Of a stretch of DNA of 64,000 bases, positions 26,369-35,336 are shown in pieces. The position numbers were made by a program, and so were the translations under genes. The DNA lies in NCBI GenBank assembly GCA_949373165.1, contig CASICO010000028.1, positions 1 to 64,000 of the forward strand. Reading direction: 5' to 3'. Source of the DNA: an uncultured Flavobacteriales bacterium. GTDB taxonomy: Bacteria; Bacteroidota; Bacteroidia; Flavobacteriales_D; Sanyastnellaceae. Positions within the stretch are counted from its first letter, which is position 1; each line of letters begins with the position of its first letter. The notes beneath the pieces are model-generated. The model was given only the letters and a program-made list of their open reading frames with translations. It searched no databases and had not been told where the DNA came from.

Positions 26369-26935
26369 TCAGAAAAGCCACCTTCGACCTATGGTGATCA
26401 TCCCGAGGGACAAGGCCGATACGCCGTCCCAATCGTAGAGATTGTCTGATTCGGTGCTGTACAACACGCCGTAAGGGGACAGTTCAAAAGAGAACGCCCA
26501 TTCCGTGCATTTGATGTCGCTTGCACCCTTTCCCCGCCGTTCGAGTCGGCGCAATTTGGCTTTGCTGATGTCGCGGTTGCAGCGTTGGGTCGGAATCCCG
26601 GTTTGGACATAGGCGTGGAGTGGCCAGACGCGAACGCCTGTGGAGAGACTCCATCCAGAACTCCATCGTTTTCCGACTCCGACTTTGGCTGTAGCGAGGG
26701 TGGGAAAGGCCAGCCCAATTTGAGCATCGACAAAGCCCGCGTCGTTGAAGAAGGTCCGTTTGCCGATTAAAAAGGACGTGCCGGGAAAAATGAATTCACC
26801 ATCGATGGCGGCGACGCCCCAATTGGACTCGATGTAACGCTCTTTTACTTGTTCTTGAGCACGGGCGGAGAGCGCCACCAATGTGAGCACGCAAAGAAGC
26901 GCAAGGTGTGCCTTTGGGAACGCGCTCGTTTTCAT
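26369..26935 (-). CDS. Exported protein, probable small outer-membrane barrel
   Basis: A 188-residue protein with a signal peptide ending LSARAQ. The mature part has short amphipathic strands (FLIGKRTFFNDAGFVDAQIGLAF, AKVGVGKRWSSGWSLSTGVRVW, MITIGRRWLF) and ends in Phe, typical of an outer-membrane beta-barrel. A basic loop with two Cys (CNRDISKAKLRRLERRGKG) is unusual. Its ATG overlaps the stop of the penicillin-acylase gene by 4 bp (ATGA), so translation is coupled. The function is unknown. Confidence 0.7.
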   Translation of the reverse strand: MKTSAFPKAHLALLCVLTLVALSARAQEQVKERYIESNWGVAAIDGEFIFPGTSFLIGKRTFFNDAGFVDAQIGLAFPTLATAKVGVGKRWSSGWSLSTGVRVWPLHAYVQTGIPTQRCNRDISKAKLRRLERRGKGASDIKCTEWAFSFELSPYGVLYSTESDNLYDWDGVSALSLGMITIGRRWLF

Positions 26936-29361
26936 GGTGCAATGGTAGCCGTTGAGGTGGCGTGTGCTGCGATGTCGGACGGATTCATGCGCATTTTCCG
27001 GAATTGGCCGGTGTGATACAAGGGCGCTTGGTTGTCGTAGAAGTCACTGAATGGATTTCCGGATTGCCCAGTGGGCAGGATGCTTTCCGCGGCGTCGATG
27101 TCGGTAAAGTCCATGCCAATGCGCATGGAGGGCCCCGAAAAGACGCTGTAGTCCACCGCTTCCTTGAGTTTGAACTCGTATTTGCACAGGGCATCTTTTG
27201 CAGCGCCCAAACCAAAGGGGCCTACGTTTAGCCAGTCTCCAAGCACGGGGACGTCGGACATCGCGTGTTTGTGGGTGACGGTGTGGAGTTTGTTGTATTG
27301 CCAGTGATTGGGGTTGTTGCCCAGTGCGTCGGTGAGGTCTGCAGTGGCCCGAGTCAGAGCCAAACCAACAATGTCTTGTGCTGTTTCTGTGACATCGGTG
27401 GACACGTCATCCCACCAAGGAGCGTCTACATTGGCCAAGAGTCGCGGGAAGGAATTTTCGCTCACGATGGTCTTGTGCCAGGATTCAAATGGATTCACAT
27501 CGGTGCTGTCCGATGCGCGTTCAAATTCATCTTCCATGGCCCCTTGAATCGTGCGGTACATCCAACGGTAATACAACGTGGGCGCGGTGTCTTCACCAAG
27601 GTGGCTGCCATCCCATCCTTTGAAAGCAGAGAGGACAGAGGCCGTTTGGGGGTCCAAATCTTCTGCATTCACCAAGGCCACCATCCTGGCAGCGTTGTCC
27701 CGGTAAACGGGCGAGTGGTGGTCCAATTGTAAGGTTTGCGCTTGTCCAAGGGTCCAATCGCTTTTGGCTTCCATGGCAGCGATGATGCCGGCTCCACGGG
27801 TGTTACCGGCGTAGTAATGACCGGGATAGTGAACCCCGGCGACGCTGTCTGGCGCATTGTTGGCGGAGTACACATAACCACAGCTGGGATTGACGGACTG
27901 AGGATTGAGCGAAAAGGGGTACCATCCTTGGGGCTCGTTGCGAGGATCGGAGCCGTCGATGGCGGTTTTGGTGTCCACATGGGCCGGGCGAATGGGCAGC
28001 TTGGCGCTCGCCCACCACGCGATGTTGCCTTGGTCATCGCCGTACATGAGGTTGATTCCCGGCGCGTGCATCATGGACGCGGACTGCGCAACTTCTTCCA
28101 AGCTCTCGGCGCGGGAAAATCCGAAGAAGGCCTCGTGCAGGCGGTTTTCCGGATACTGCGTAAAGGTCCACCACATGGCCACGTCGTCTTCAATGAGCGG
28201 GCCGTGGTGGGTGCTGCGCAATTCAAACGTTACCGCTTCTCCGCCGGACACTTCAATGGTTTCAGTGTGGGTTTCGATGTCGCGCCATTCGTCCCCGTGC
28301 AGGTAGCGGTCACCTTCTATGGTCTCTCGGTACAGGTCAATGTCGTCGTTGACGAACATGGTAATGCCCCATGAATGGTGTCGGGTGTGTCCGATGGCGG
28401 GAAAGGGAAGCCCTGCGAGATGGTTGCCATAGTACTCCACTTCTGGGGTCACAATGTGGGCCTCATACCAGACCGAAGGCTGGGCATAGCCCATGTGGGC
28501 GTCGTTGCAGAAGATGACCTCTCCGCTGGCTGTTTTGTCGCCACCAATCACCCAAGCATTGGACCCAAGCCATTGAGGAACAGGGCGCAAGGCGTCCAGT
28601 CGGTGGGCCGTGGAAGCAATCGAAGTCAGGTCTTGTCTTGGAACCGGACCGGACATGTGCGCTGTCTCGTCGGGGGTTTGGGGCGCGATGAGGGTGTCTT
28701 GCGGTTTGCCGAAAACGGGAATGCGTGTAAACCCATCGGGGCCGAGGGCGAGGTCGGCCATGTAGTCCGGACCTAAGTTTTGCTTCATCCAATCGAGGAT
28801 GGGCTCTGTCTTTAAGTGGATGGCAAAGCTGTAGGCCATGAATCCAGTGGCGCAATAGACGTCGTGCGTGTCGAAGGGTTGGGGCTTCGTGCCAAGCAAT
28901 CGGTACTCCAAAGGGGTGTCGCCTTCTGTGATGAACCGATTGATGCCCTCGAGGTAGGCTGCCATGGCCGATTGAATGCGCACTGGAGCTTGGGCAAGGA
29001 AATCCTCGGTGACCCTTTTGGCGGCTTCGTTCATGCCCAGCGTGCGCAGGTATTGGTCGTTTTCGATCATATCGGGACCAAGCAATGCAGAGAGTTCACC
29101 GCCACCAGCTCGGCGGAGAAGGTCCATCTGCCAAAGCCGTTCAGCGGCGTGGACATAACCCAGTGCATACATGGCGTCGTTCTCGGAGTCTGCATAGATG
29201 TGCGGCACGGCCATGTCGTCAAAGACGATGTTCACGGGCGCCGACACTGCATCTGATTTCAGCGTAAAACTGTAATCGGTTCCGCTGGATTGAACAAAGC
29301 CGAGGGTGCACAGGATCAGCAAGACCAACAACAGGCCGAGCGCTTTGAGGACATTTTTCAT
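26932..29361 (-). CDS. Penicillin acylase (S45) family Ntn-hydrolase
   Basis: An 809-residue precursor. After an N-terminal hydrophobic segment (residues about 5-26) comes the alpha-subunit region with VPHIYADSENDAMYALGYVHAAERLWQMD, a strong S45 signature. The autocatalytic processing site is QWLGSNAW at Ser267, which becomes the N-terminal nucleophile of the beta subunit; VIGGDKTASG and FCNDAHMGYAQPSVWYEAH follow as in the family. Members cleave amides such as acyl-homoserine lactones or beta-lactam side chains; the natural substrate is not predictable here. It overlaps the next gene by 4 bp. The N-terminal segment may be a signal peptide or an anchor. Confidence 0.93.
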   Translation of the reverse strand: MKNVLKALGLLLVLLILCTLGFVQSSGTDYSFTLKSDAVSAPVNIVFDDMAVPHIYADSENDAMYALGYVHAAERLWQMDLLRRAGGGELSALLGPDMIENDQYLRTLGMNEAAKRVTEDFLAQAPVRIQSAMAAYLEGINRFITEGDTPLEYRLLGTKPQPFDTHDVYCATGFMAYSFAIHLKTEPILDWMKQNLGPDYMADLALGPDGFTRIPVFGKPQDTLIAPQTPDETAHMSGPVPRQDLTSIASTAHRLDALRPVPQWLGSNAWVIGGDKTASGEVIFCNDAHMGYAQPSVWYEAHIVTPEVEYYGNHLAGLPFPAIGHTRHHSWGITMFVNDDIDLYRETIEGDRYLHGDEWRDIETHTETIEVSGGEAVTFELRSTHHGPLIEDDVAMWWTFTQYPENRLHEAFFGFSRAESLEEVAQSASMMHAPGINLMYGDDQGNIAWWASAKLPIRPAHVDTKTAIDGSDPRNEPQGWYPFSLNPQSVNPSCGYVYSANNAPDSVAGVHYPGHYYAGNTRGAGIIAAMEAKSDWTLGQAQTLQLDHHSPVYRDNAARMVALVNAEDLDPQTASVLSAFKGWDGSHLGEDTAPTLYYRWMYRTIQGAMEDEFERASDSTDVNPFESWHKTIVSENSFPRLLANVDAPWWDDVSTDVTETAQDIVGLALTRATADLTDALGNNPNHWQYNKLHTVTHKHAMSDVPVLGDWLNVGPFGLGAAKDALCKYEFKLKEAVDYSVFSGPSMRIGMDFTDIDAAESILPTGQSGNPFSDFYDNQAPLYHTGQFRKMRMNPSDIAAHATSTATIAP

Positions 29362-29411
29362 GGCGCGATTCGCAGGTGCTCAAGGTACTGCAAGGCCAGG
29401 GGATGATGCGG

Positions 29412-31577
29412 TTACCTCACGATGAGGCGAAGGGTTTGGCTGGCGCCTCCTTCGGTCTGCATTTGTCCGAGATAAGTGCCCGCTGGCAATCGGCCCAAAT
29501 TCAAGGTGGTTTGTCCCTGCCCAGTCTGAAACAGCACCTCTTGCCCAAGGAGTGTCCGAACGGTCAGTGCCCAGTTGACCTCTGCCTCGATGCCGGTGAG
29601 CATCACGGATCCTTCAGCTGGATTCGGAACGAAACAGAGCGCCACCGGTCCCGACGCTTCTGCGATGCTCGTCGCAGAACAAATCACCACACCGGATACA
29701 TTCTCTGCGGGCACATATTGCTCGACTTGGTCGACAAGGATGTTGCCCTCTTCATCCTCCACTTGGTAGCTGTAATATTCAGAGTAGTAGCCACCATTGA
29801 CCTCGAAGTTCACGTTGTCTCCATCTTGGATGTCCACGTACCCAACAAGCGCGTCTCCGTTAAACCAGTATCCCCCGATGATGTCTGCAAGGACGGGACC
29901 ATCATAAACGAACAGCCTCGCCAAATCCCAGCCCCCGAAATCAGAATAGAGGGTCACCTTGATTTCGCTGCATTCGGGGGCATCCTCACATGCCTTGAGG
30001 CCGTACACGCCGGCTGCAGATCCGTATTGAGAGCTTGAGTTGGTTGGAGAATCCGAGTCGAAGAGGATGGTGCCCTCGGCGTCCTCGACCTCGAAGTTGC
30101 CGGGCCATCCGTTGAACTCGGAGATGTAGTTCATGTCTACGCTGGCCCCTTCGTTCACAGCGAAGGCATAGCTGTTGGAAAAACCGTCCTGCACTGTCGG
30201 TTCTCCCACGAGCACATTGTCCACCAATACTTGCATGACACCGCTCCAGCCCTCCCCGCCAGGGGCATACATGTTCAGAGTCCAGGTGCCACAAGTGCCC
30301 ACTGGATTCGGGAATTCGAAGTCGATGACCTCGTTGATCACGTGAACGACACCGTTGTAGGCCAGCAGGTCGGGTGTGATGATGGGTGCATTTTCGACGA
30401 AAATGCCGTCATCGTTCACGAAGGTGAAGATGGGGTCTCCGCCGTAACTGATGTGAAGCCCATTGTTGCCTAGTTCGTCGCTGGTCAGCGGGACCTCTAT
30501 GATGTGCCTGCGCAAGATCTCATCCCAGTATGGGGAGCCGAAGAGGTCGTCCACGTCGTCGAACCCGTTTTCCTCAGCAAAGGCGAAGATGGCGTCATCG
30601 GTGGGTGCAAAGACGGTGAAGTGGCCGGGCGCGTCTTCGTTGTCGTTGATGACCGGTTGACCGATGAGGTCGTCGTTGAGCAGGTTGGCGTTGATCTCCT
30701 GTTCGAACAGGGTGTGATTCGGGCTGTCGACCACGATTTGGTAGACGGTCGCCTCGGGGGAGGTGGAGGGGGCCATCCCGTAATTGATGACGTGGAAGAC
30801 GCCGTTGTCGGCAACGAAGTCGGTGGCGATGATGTTGACCCCGTCGATGGTGAGCCCGCTTGCGTTTTCACCAACCAAGGCGTCCTCCCCGTTGAGGGTG
30901 GACAGGACCATCCCCGGCTCAAGGTCTTCTGCCAAATAGGATCCCTCGATGATGTGGTATTCCAAGATGTCCTCCATGTCTGGGATGTTGAGCATGTCGA
31001 ACTGATTGAGGTTCATCATGTCTTGCAATGCATTGATGGCGTTGACATCAGGGAGAAAGAGGGTGTAATCTTCGATGCCTTCCATGGCGGCCAAACAGTT
31101 GGGACAGTTGTACTGCATGGCCCAGAAGGAGGCGAAGACGTCGGGCATGTCCTCAAAATTGCCTGCCCATAATTCGTTCACCAGATCGAGGAGCGTGAAG
31201 GCGTCGACGGTGATGGAGCCCACCATGCCGAGCTGGGCCTGAAGGCCAATGCTGGAATCGAAGTTGTAGATCCCGGGAATGTCGAATGTCACGACGCCCA
31301 TGCAGGTGCCTTCTTCCGTGCCTTCAGTTTGTTCGAGGTAGAACTCGGCCGGATTGTTCCAAGACTCGCCAGTGAGGGTGTTGGAGATGCCGTTCACGTC
31401 GTGTGTGCCTTGGACGTTGACAAACGCCACTGTTTCGCCGGGCAGGATGGTCAGTTCAGCGGGGGCAAAATAGAAGTCGGCCATCGCGATGATGTGATCG
31501 GCTTCACATTGAGATTGACCTTGGACGGAACAAAAAGCCATGCTCAGCATGACCAAAGTGCGGGTGGAGAGCTTCAT
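29412..31577 (-). CDS. Two-FAS1-domain T9SS protein with plastocyanin-like N-terminal domain
   Basis: A 721-residue secreted protein with a signal ending VQGQ. Residues about 20-115 resemble a plastocyanin-like fold (FYFAPAELTILPGETVAFVN, GTHDVNG, GTCMGVVTFDIPGIYNFDSS), but the His usually found after the Cys is missing, so copper binding is doubtful. Two fasciclin domains follow, with YTLFLPDVNAINAL and FTVFAPTDDAIFAF and the matching YHIIEGSYL and HVINEVIDF segments. A beta domain comes next, then a T9SS tail (VRTLLGQEVLFQTG to RLIVR). FAS1 domains mediate adhesion. The start is the ATG giving a signal peptide. Confidence 0.87.
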   Translation of the reverse strand: MKLSTRTLVMLSMAFCSVQGQSQCEADHIIAMADFYFAPAELTILPGETVAFVNVQGTHDVNGISNTLTGESWNNPAEFYLEQTEGTEEGTCMGVVTFDIPGIYNFDSSIGLQAQLGMVGSITVDAFTLLDLVNELWAGNFEDMPDVFASFWAMQYNCPNCLAAMEGIEDYTLFLPDVNAINALQDMMNLNQFDMLNIPDMEDILEYHIIEGSYLAEDLEPGMVLSTLNGEDALVGENASGLTIDGVNIIATDFVADNGVFHVINYGMAPSTSPEATVYQIVVDSPNHTLFEQEINANLLNDDLIGQPVINDNEDAPGHFTVFAPTDDAIFAFAEENGFDDVDDLFGSPYWDEILRRHIIEVPLTSDELGNNGLHISYGGDPIFTFVNDDGIFVENAPIITPDLLAYNGVVHVINEVIDFEFPNPVGTCGTWTLNMYAPGGEGWSGVMQVLVDNVLVGEPTVQDGFSNSYAFAVNEGASVDMNYISEFNGWPGNFEVEDAEGTILFDSDSPTNSSSQYGSAAGVYGLKACEDAPECSEIKVTLYSDFGGWDLARLFVYDGPVLADIIGGYWFNGDALVGYVDIQDGDNVNFEVNGGYYSEYYSYQVEDEEGNILVDQVEQYVPAENVSGVVICSATSIAEASGPVALCFVPNPAEGSVMLTGIEAEVNWALTVRTLLGQEVLFQTGQGQTTLNLGRLPAGTYLGQMQTEGGASQTLRLIVR

Positions 31578-31684
31578 TATTTCTAGTTGCAGTACAACTT
31601 GAAAAGAGAACCTGTGACATGAAACCAATGTTCATTTCGGGCAGCGGTGATTTTTTTCTAAGATGTCCCCCATCTTCAGCCACA

Positions 31685-32693
31685 ATGAAGAACCCTTTGG
31701 CCCTTGTTTTACTGGTGTCATCCATGTGGCTTGGTTGTTCCGCGCAGAACAACGTGTGCTTGCCTGTGGAGGACAATCCGTTCTCCAACGAACCGGCTTT
31801 TGCTCAGTTTACCCAATCGGTGCACGTATTGGATTGCTTTTATGTTTTGGCCGAGCCGGTCATTTCCGAAGCCCAGTTGTTGCATGTGGCGAGTGTGGTC
31901 GCGGATTTGCTCGATCAAGATGAAGACGGTGTGGCCGATGATCCCCAGCTGCAGTCGGTCTTGGCCAATGGCGGGGCGCTGATGCCTGTTTTGGCTTACG
32001 AAGGGTCTCCCGCAGAAGAGGACCTCTGGAACGAGTACGAGGGCGACGGGATTTCCGCGGTGCTCTATGCCGATGAAATCGACCCTTCTCAGCCGGGGCA
32101 TTGGGGTGCAGATGCGACAGTGGAAGAGGTGTTGCATGCCCTTCATCATGTTGGACACGTAGAGATGTATCCGGCAGCTTTTGGCTTGGACCCTAGCAGC
32201 TCCCTGTTGTCGGAAGCCATGGATGTGGCGCGGTCAGGTCAATTTTTGACGGTGCCCGAGGCTTACCCAGAGGCGGCGTTGGTACCATTACGATGACCAA
32301 ACATGCGACTATGGATGCATGGCCATTGAGTACCTCTATTGGGCCACGGTCACAGAGATGGGCATCTTGAATGATTCGGAGACCGCCGACGGCATTGCCG
32401 ATGAATGGGCGCTGTATTCGCCCGCACTGCTGGAGTCCACAGACGTGCTGGTGCACGCTTTGATTGCAGACCCTCAATACCAGCTCCCCTTGCAGGCCCC
32501 CGATGGGCAGTATTGCCCAGCACAGTTGGATGTGCGGTTTGAAGGCCATTTGGACCGTGTGTTGATAGAGGTCCTGGACTTGTCGGGGAAAGAGGTCCCC
32601 ATGGTTGTTTTCGAAGGGGCGCCAATGCGGTTGTTTATTTGTCGGTACAGCGACGGAACCTCACGTCAGGAGATGGGAGGACCTCGCCATTAA
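31685..32693 (+). CDS. Unfamiliar secreted T9SS-tailed protein, frame broken by one extra base
   Basis: From ATG 31685 a signal ending GCSAQ leads into a domain with DQDEDGVADDPQL (calcium-loop-like) and EEVLHALHHVGH, a His-rich helix that could bind metal. The frame then fails. Deleting one T of the TT at 32279-32280 restores PEAAWYHYDDQTCDYGCMA and continues IEYLYWATVTEMGILND to a natural end, for 335 residues in all. The YHYDDxTCDYxC block looks like a conserved core. The last 55 residues (VRFEGHLDRVLIEVLDLSGKEV...) resemble a short T9SS sorting tail. I do not recognise the family. It is divergent from the FAS1 gene. Confidence 0.65.
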
Positions 32694-32720
32694 ACGGGCC
32701 AGCAACCCCCACTATTTTAC

Positions 32721-33212
32721 ATGGGTCAAATGGATGTGTCTGAACTCGAAATTGTGGCTTTTGAGACGCGTTATGCTTCGTCATTTTTTGAGCTAAACAA
32801 GGCTTGGTTGGAGGCGCATTTTTTAATTGAGCCCTATGATTTCAAGGTGCTACAGAACCCCAGAGAGATGGTGCTCGAAAAAGGGGGGTACATCTTTTTT
32901 GGCACCATAAGCGAAGAGGTGGTCGCCACGTTTGCGCTCACGCCTTCGGGGCCCGCTTCCATGGAGCTCAACAAGATGGCAGTTCGGGAAGACTGGCGCT
33001 CAAAAGGGATTGGACATCGGCTCATGTCTTTTGCTCTGGCGCATTGCCAGGCGCTGGAGTTGGAGGTGTTGGAGCTGTATACCCACACCAAATTGCAAAG
33101 TGCGTTGCACCTCTATCGCAAATTCGGTTTTGAGGTGGTTCCTGTCCCTTCGGATTGTGTGTATGAACGCGCGGACATCCGCATGCAGCGTGTTCTGCGC
33201 ACAACAGCATGA
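32721..33212 (+). CDS. GNAT-family N-acetyltransferase
   Basis: A 163-residue acetyltransferase. The acetyl-CoA motif A is ELNKMAVREDWRSKGIGHRLM at about residues 76-96, followed by motif B LELYTHTKLQSALHLYRKFGF, both typical GNAT. Substrate unknown. ATG 32730 three codons in (MDVSELEI) is an equally good start. It is followed 83 bp later by the DoxX-like gene on the same strand. Confidence 0.9.
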   Translation: MGQMDVSELEIVAFETRYASSFFELNKAWLEAHFLIEPYDFKVLQNPREMVLEKGGYIFFGTISEEVVATFALTPSGPASMELNKMAVREDWRSKGIGHRLMSFALAHCQALELEVLELYTHTKLQSALHLYRKFGFEVVPVPSDCVYERADIRMQRVLRTTA

Positions 33213-33295
33213 GGGACAATCGCGGAGGGGCTGGGCCTCGGACTTCTTGTTCTTGATTAAGGCCCATCGGTTGGAGACGCGCTTGTTTTGAAGAC

Positions 33296-33673
33296 ATGAA
33301 AAAGACACAAACCGCAGTGCGTATTCTTTTGGGCTTGATGCTCGTGATTTTTGGACTCAATAAGTTCGTTGGCTTCATGCCCTTGCCCGCCATGGCCGAG
33401 CCAGCGGGCATTTTTATGGGGGCGCTTGCTGCCAGTGGATATGTCCTTCCGATTGTGGCCGTCGTGGAAATCCTTGTCGGAATTCTGTGTTTTGCGAACC
33501 GGTATCAGCCTTTGGCCCTGGTTGTCCTTTTTCCGGTCATGTTGAATGCCTTTCTTTTTCACTTGTTCTTGGATCCCGCGGGCATCGGAGGGGCTGCATT
33601 GGTGTTGGGCATGAACGTCTTTCTGCTTTTTTCGCACCGGGAGGCGTTTGCTGCGCTGCTGAGCCAGCATTGA
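33296..33673 (+). CDS. DoxX-like small membrane protein
   Basis: A 125-residue four-helix membrane protein. Features of DoxX-like proteins are the first helix ending IFGLNKFVGFMP, the second starting GYVLPIVAVVEILVGILCF, then PLALVVLFPVMLNAFLFHLFLDP, with a Gly/Glu pattern (VEILVG) matching the family. DoxX relatives are linked to redox homeostasis and quinone pathways, but this branch is uncharacterised. No paired oxidoreductase is adjacent. Confidence 0.8.
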   Translation: MKKTQTAVRILLGLMLVIFGLNKFVGFMPLPAMAEPAGIFMGALAASGYVLPIVAVVEILVGILCFANRYQPLALVVLFPVMLNAFLFHLFLDPAGIGGAALVLGMNVFLLFSHREAFAALLSQH

Positions 33674-33803
33674 CTTGGGGCGTTCTGTGATCGCAGACGG
33701 ACATTTTGGGGCCGAACGGGTTAAACCTTGATGTCCATTGAGCGTCTACTTTGCAGTGGGCTTTTTTAGGAGACGTTTCCTGAATCTAAATCCGCTGTCT
33801 GCG

Positions 33804-35336
33804 ATGATTCCAACTTCTTTTTCTCGTCACATTGCGACGAGCTGCTTCTTTTTGTGGGGGGTGTTGTTTGCTGTGAATGCCCAGCAAATGGATGGATTTG
33901 CGCTGTACAACAGCAACAACTCGAGCACAGCATATTTGATTGATGCCGAAGGAGACATCGCCCACACGTGGAGTTGTCCAACTCAAGCCAATTACGCGCT
34001 GGCCCTTCGAGACAATGGGAACATTGTGAGAGGGTGTGTCAATCAAAACAACGAATTGAACGGCGCAGCTGTTGGGGGAAAGGTCCAAGAATTGGACCCG
34101 GAAGGGAATGTGGTTTGGGAGTTCATTTATTCCAATTCAGAAGTTGTGACTCACCACGATTTGGCCTTGATGCCCAATGGACATGTTTTGCTGACGGCTT
34201 GGGAGGTGGTCGAAGGGGATGAGCTCGACAACTTGGGCTACACAGGGAATGGCAGCAAACTCGCGACGCATTTTATTGAAGTGGCACAAGATGGCTCCGG
34301 CGGCGAGGTGGTTTGGGAATGGCACATCAAAGACCACCTGGTTCAAACCGAAAATGAAGCCTTGGAGAACTTCGGGCAAATTCTAGACCATCCAGAATTG
34401 CTCAATGCCAACATTTCGACAGGCGGCGGCGGCGGCGGTGGCGGCGGTGCTTCAGATTGGTTTCACGTCAATGGAATCGACTACAATCCGGACTTGGATC
34501 AGATTGTCTTCAGTTCCCGCTTCTTAAGTGAGATTTTTGTAATCGACCACAGCACAACCACCGAGGAGGCTGCGGGCCACTCAGGTGGAAACAGCGGCAT
34601 GGGCGGGGATTTTCTTTACCGTTGGGGCAAACCGAGTAACTATGGGGCGAATTCACCTCAAGTCATCACCTCTGCTTGTCACGATGCGCGTTGGATCTTG
34701 GACGATGGCCGGCCGAATGGAGGATTCATTCAAGTGTTCAACAACTCTGGAAATGGCGGCGGTTCATCAGTAGATGCCATTGATGCACCGCACGAAGGAT
34801 ACACCTATGCTCATACTCCTGGTGCGGCGTTTGAGCCCACGAGTTATTCGTGGCGTCACGAATGCATAGCCGATGCTCCCGGTCAATCCGCTGCAGATCG
34901 AATGGCAGACGGCAACATTTTTGTGAACCTTTCTAGCGGTCAGGGTGGAGCGGGATACATGTACGAGGTGGACATGGAGGGGAACTTGTTGTTCCAATAC
35001 AATTCGCAATCTCAAAAAGCTTTTCGTTATCCCTGCGATCATCCGGGCATCCAGGCTTTGCTGTCCAATCCCTGCGAGCCTGTAGTGGGCATTGATGCAC
35101 TGCCGGTTTTGAATTGGACGATGTTTCCAAACCCGACAACAGGAGGTGTGGAATTTGTTGGAGAATTTGGTTTAAAGGGGCTCGATGAGGTCTTGGTTCG
35201 GGATGCCATGGGCCGCCTTATTGTTCACAGCAAACAGGTCAATCGGATGGATTTGAGTCAGCATTCCTCTGGGGTGTATTGGGTTGAAGCCCGTCATGCT
35301 GGTTTGGCTCAAATGCGGCGGTTGGTCATTCAATGA
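33804..35336 (+). CDS. Arylsulfotransferase (ASST)-like T9SS protein
   Basis: A 510-residue secreted protein from ATG 33804 with a signal ending AVNAQ. The body matches the ASST-type beta-propeller found in marine Bacteroidota: FALYNSNNSSTAYLIDAEG, THHDLALMPNGHVLLTAWE, EVVWEWHIKDHLVQ, WFHVNGIDYNPDLDQIVFSSR and EIFVIDHST. Its DWFHVN and THHDL histidines sit where ASST-like enzymes keep theirs. A run of nine Gly lies at about residue 207. The C-terminus MFPNPTTGGVEFVG to RRLVIQ is a T9SS tail. Whether it transfers sulfate is unproven. Its stop overlaps the next start by 4 bp. Confidence 0.85.
   Translation: MIPTSFSRHIATSCFFLWGVLFAVNAQQMDGFALYNSNNSSTAYLIDAEGDIAHTWSCPTQANYALALRDNGNIVRGCVNQNNELNGAAVGGKVQELDPEGNVVWEFIYSNSEVVTHHDLALMPNGHVLLTAWEVVEGDELDNLGYTGNGSKLATHFIEVAQDGSGGEVVWEWHIKDHLVQTENEALENFGQILDHPELLNANISTGGGGGGGGGASDWFHVNGIDYNPDLDQIVFSSRFLSEIFVIDHSTTTEEAAGHSGGNSGMGGDFLYRWGKPSNYGANSPQVITSACHDARWILDDGRPNGGFIQVFNNSGNGGGSSVDAIDAPHEGYTYAHTPGAAFEPTSYSWRHECIADAPGQSAADRMADGNIFVNLSSGQGGAGYMYEVDMEGNLLFQYNSQSQKAFRYPCDHPGIQALLSNPCEPVVGIDALPVLNWTMFPNPTTGGVEFVGEFGLKGLDEVLVRDAMGRLIVHSKQVNRMDLSQHSSGVYWVEARHAGLAQMRRLVIQ
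34422..34448 (+). repeat. GGC-type triplet repeat encoding nine Gly
   Basis: Nine Gly codons (GGC with two GGT) in a surface loop of the ASST-like protein. Triplet slippage would change loop length without breaking the frame. Confidence 0.85.
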
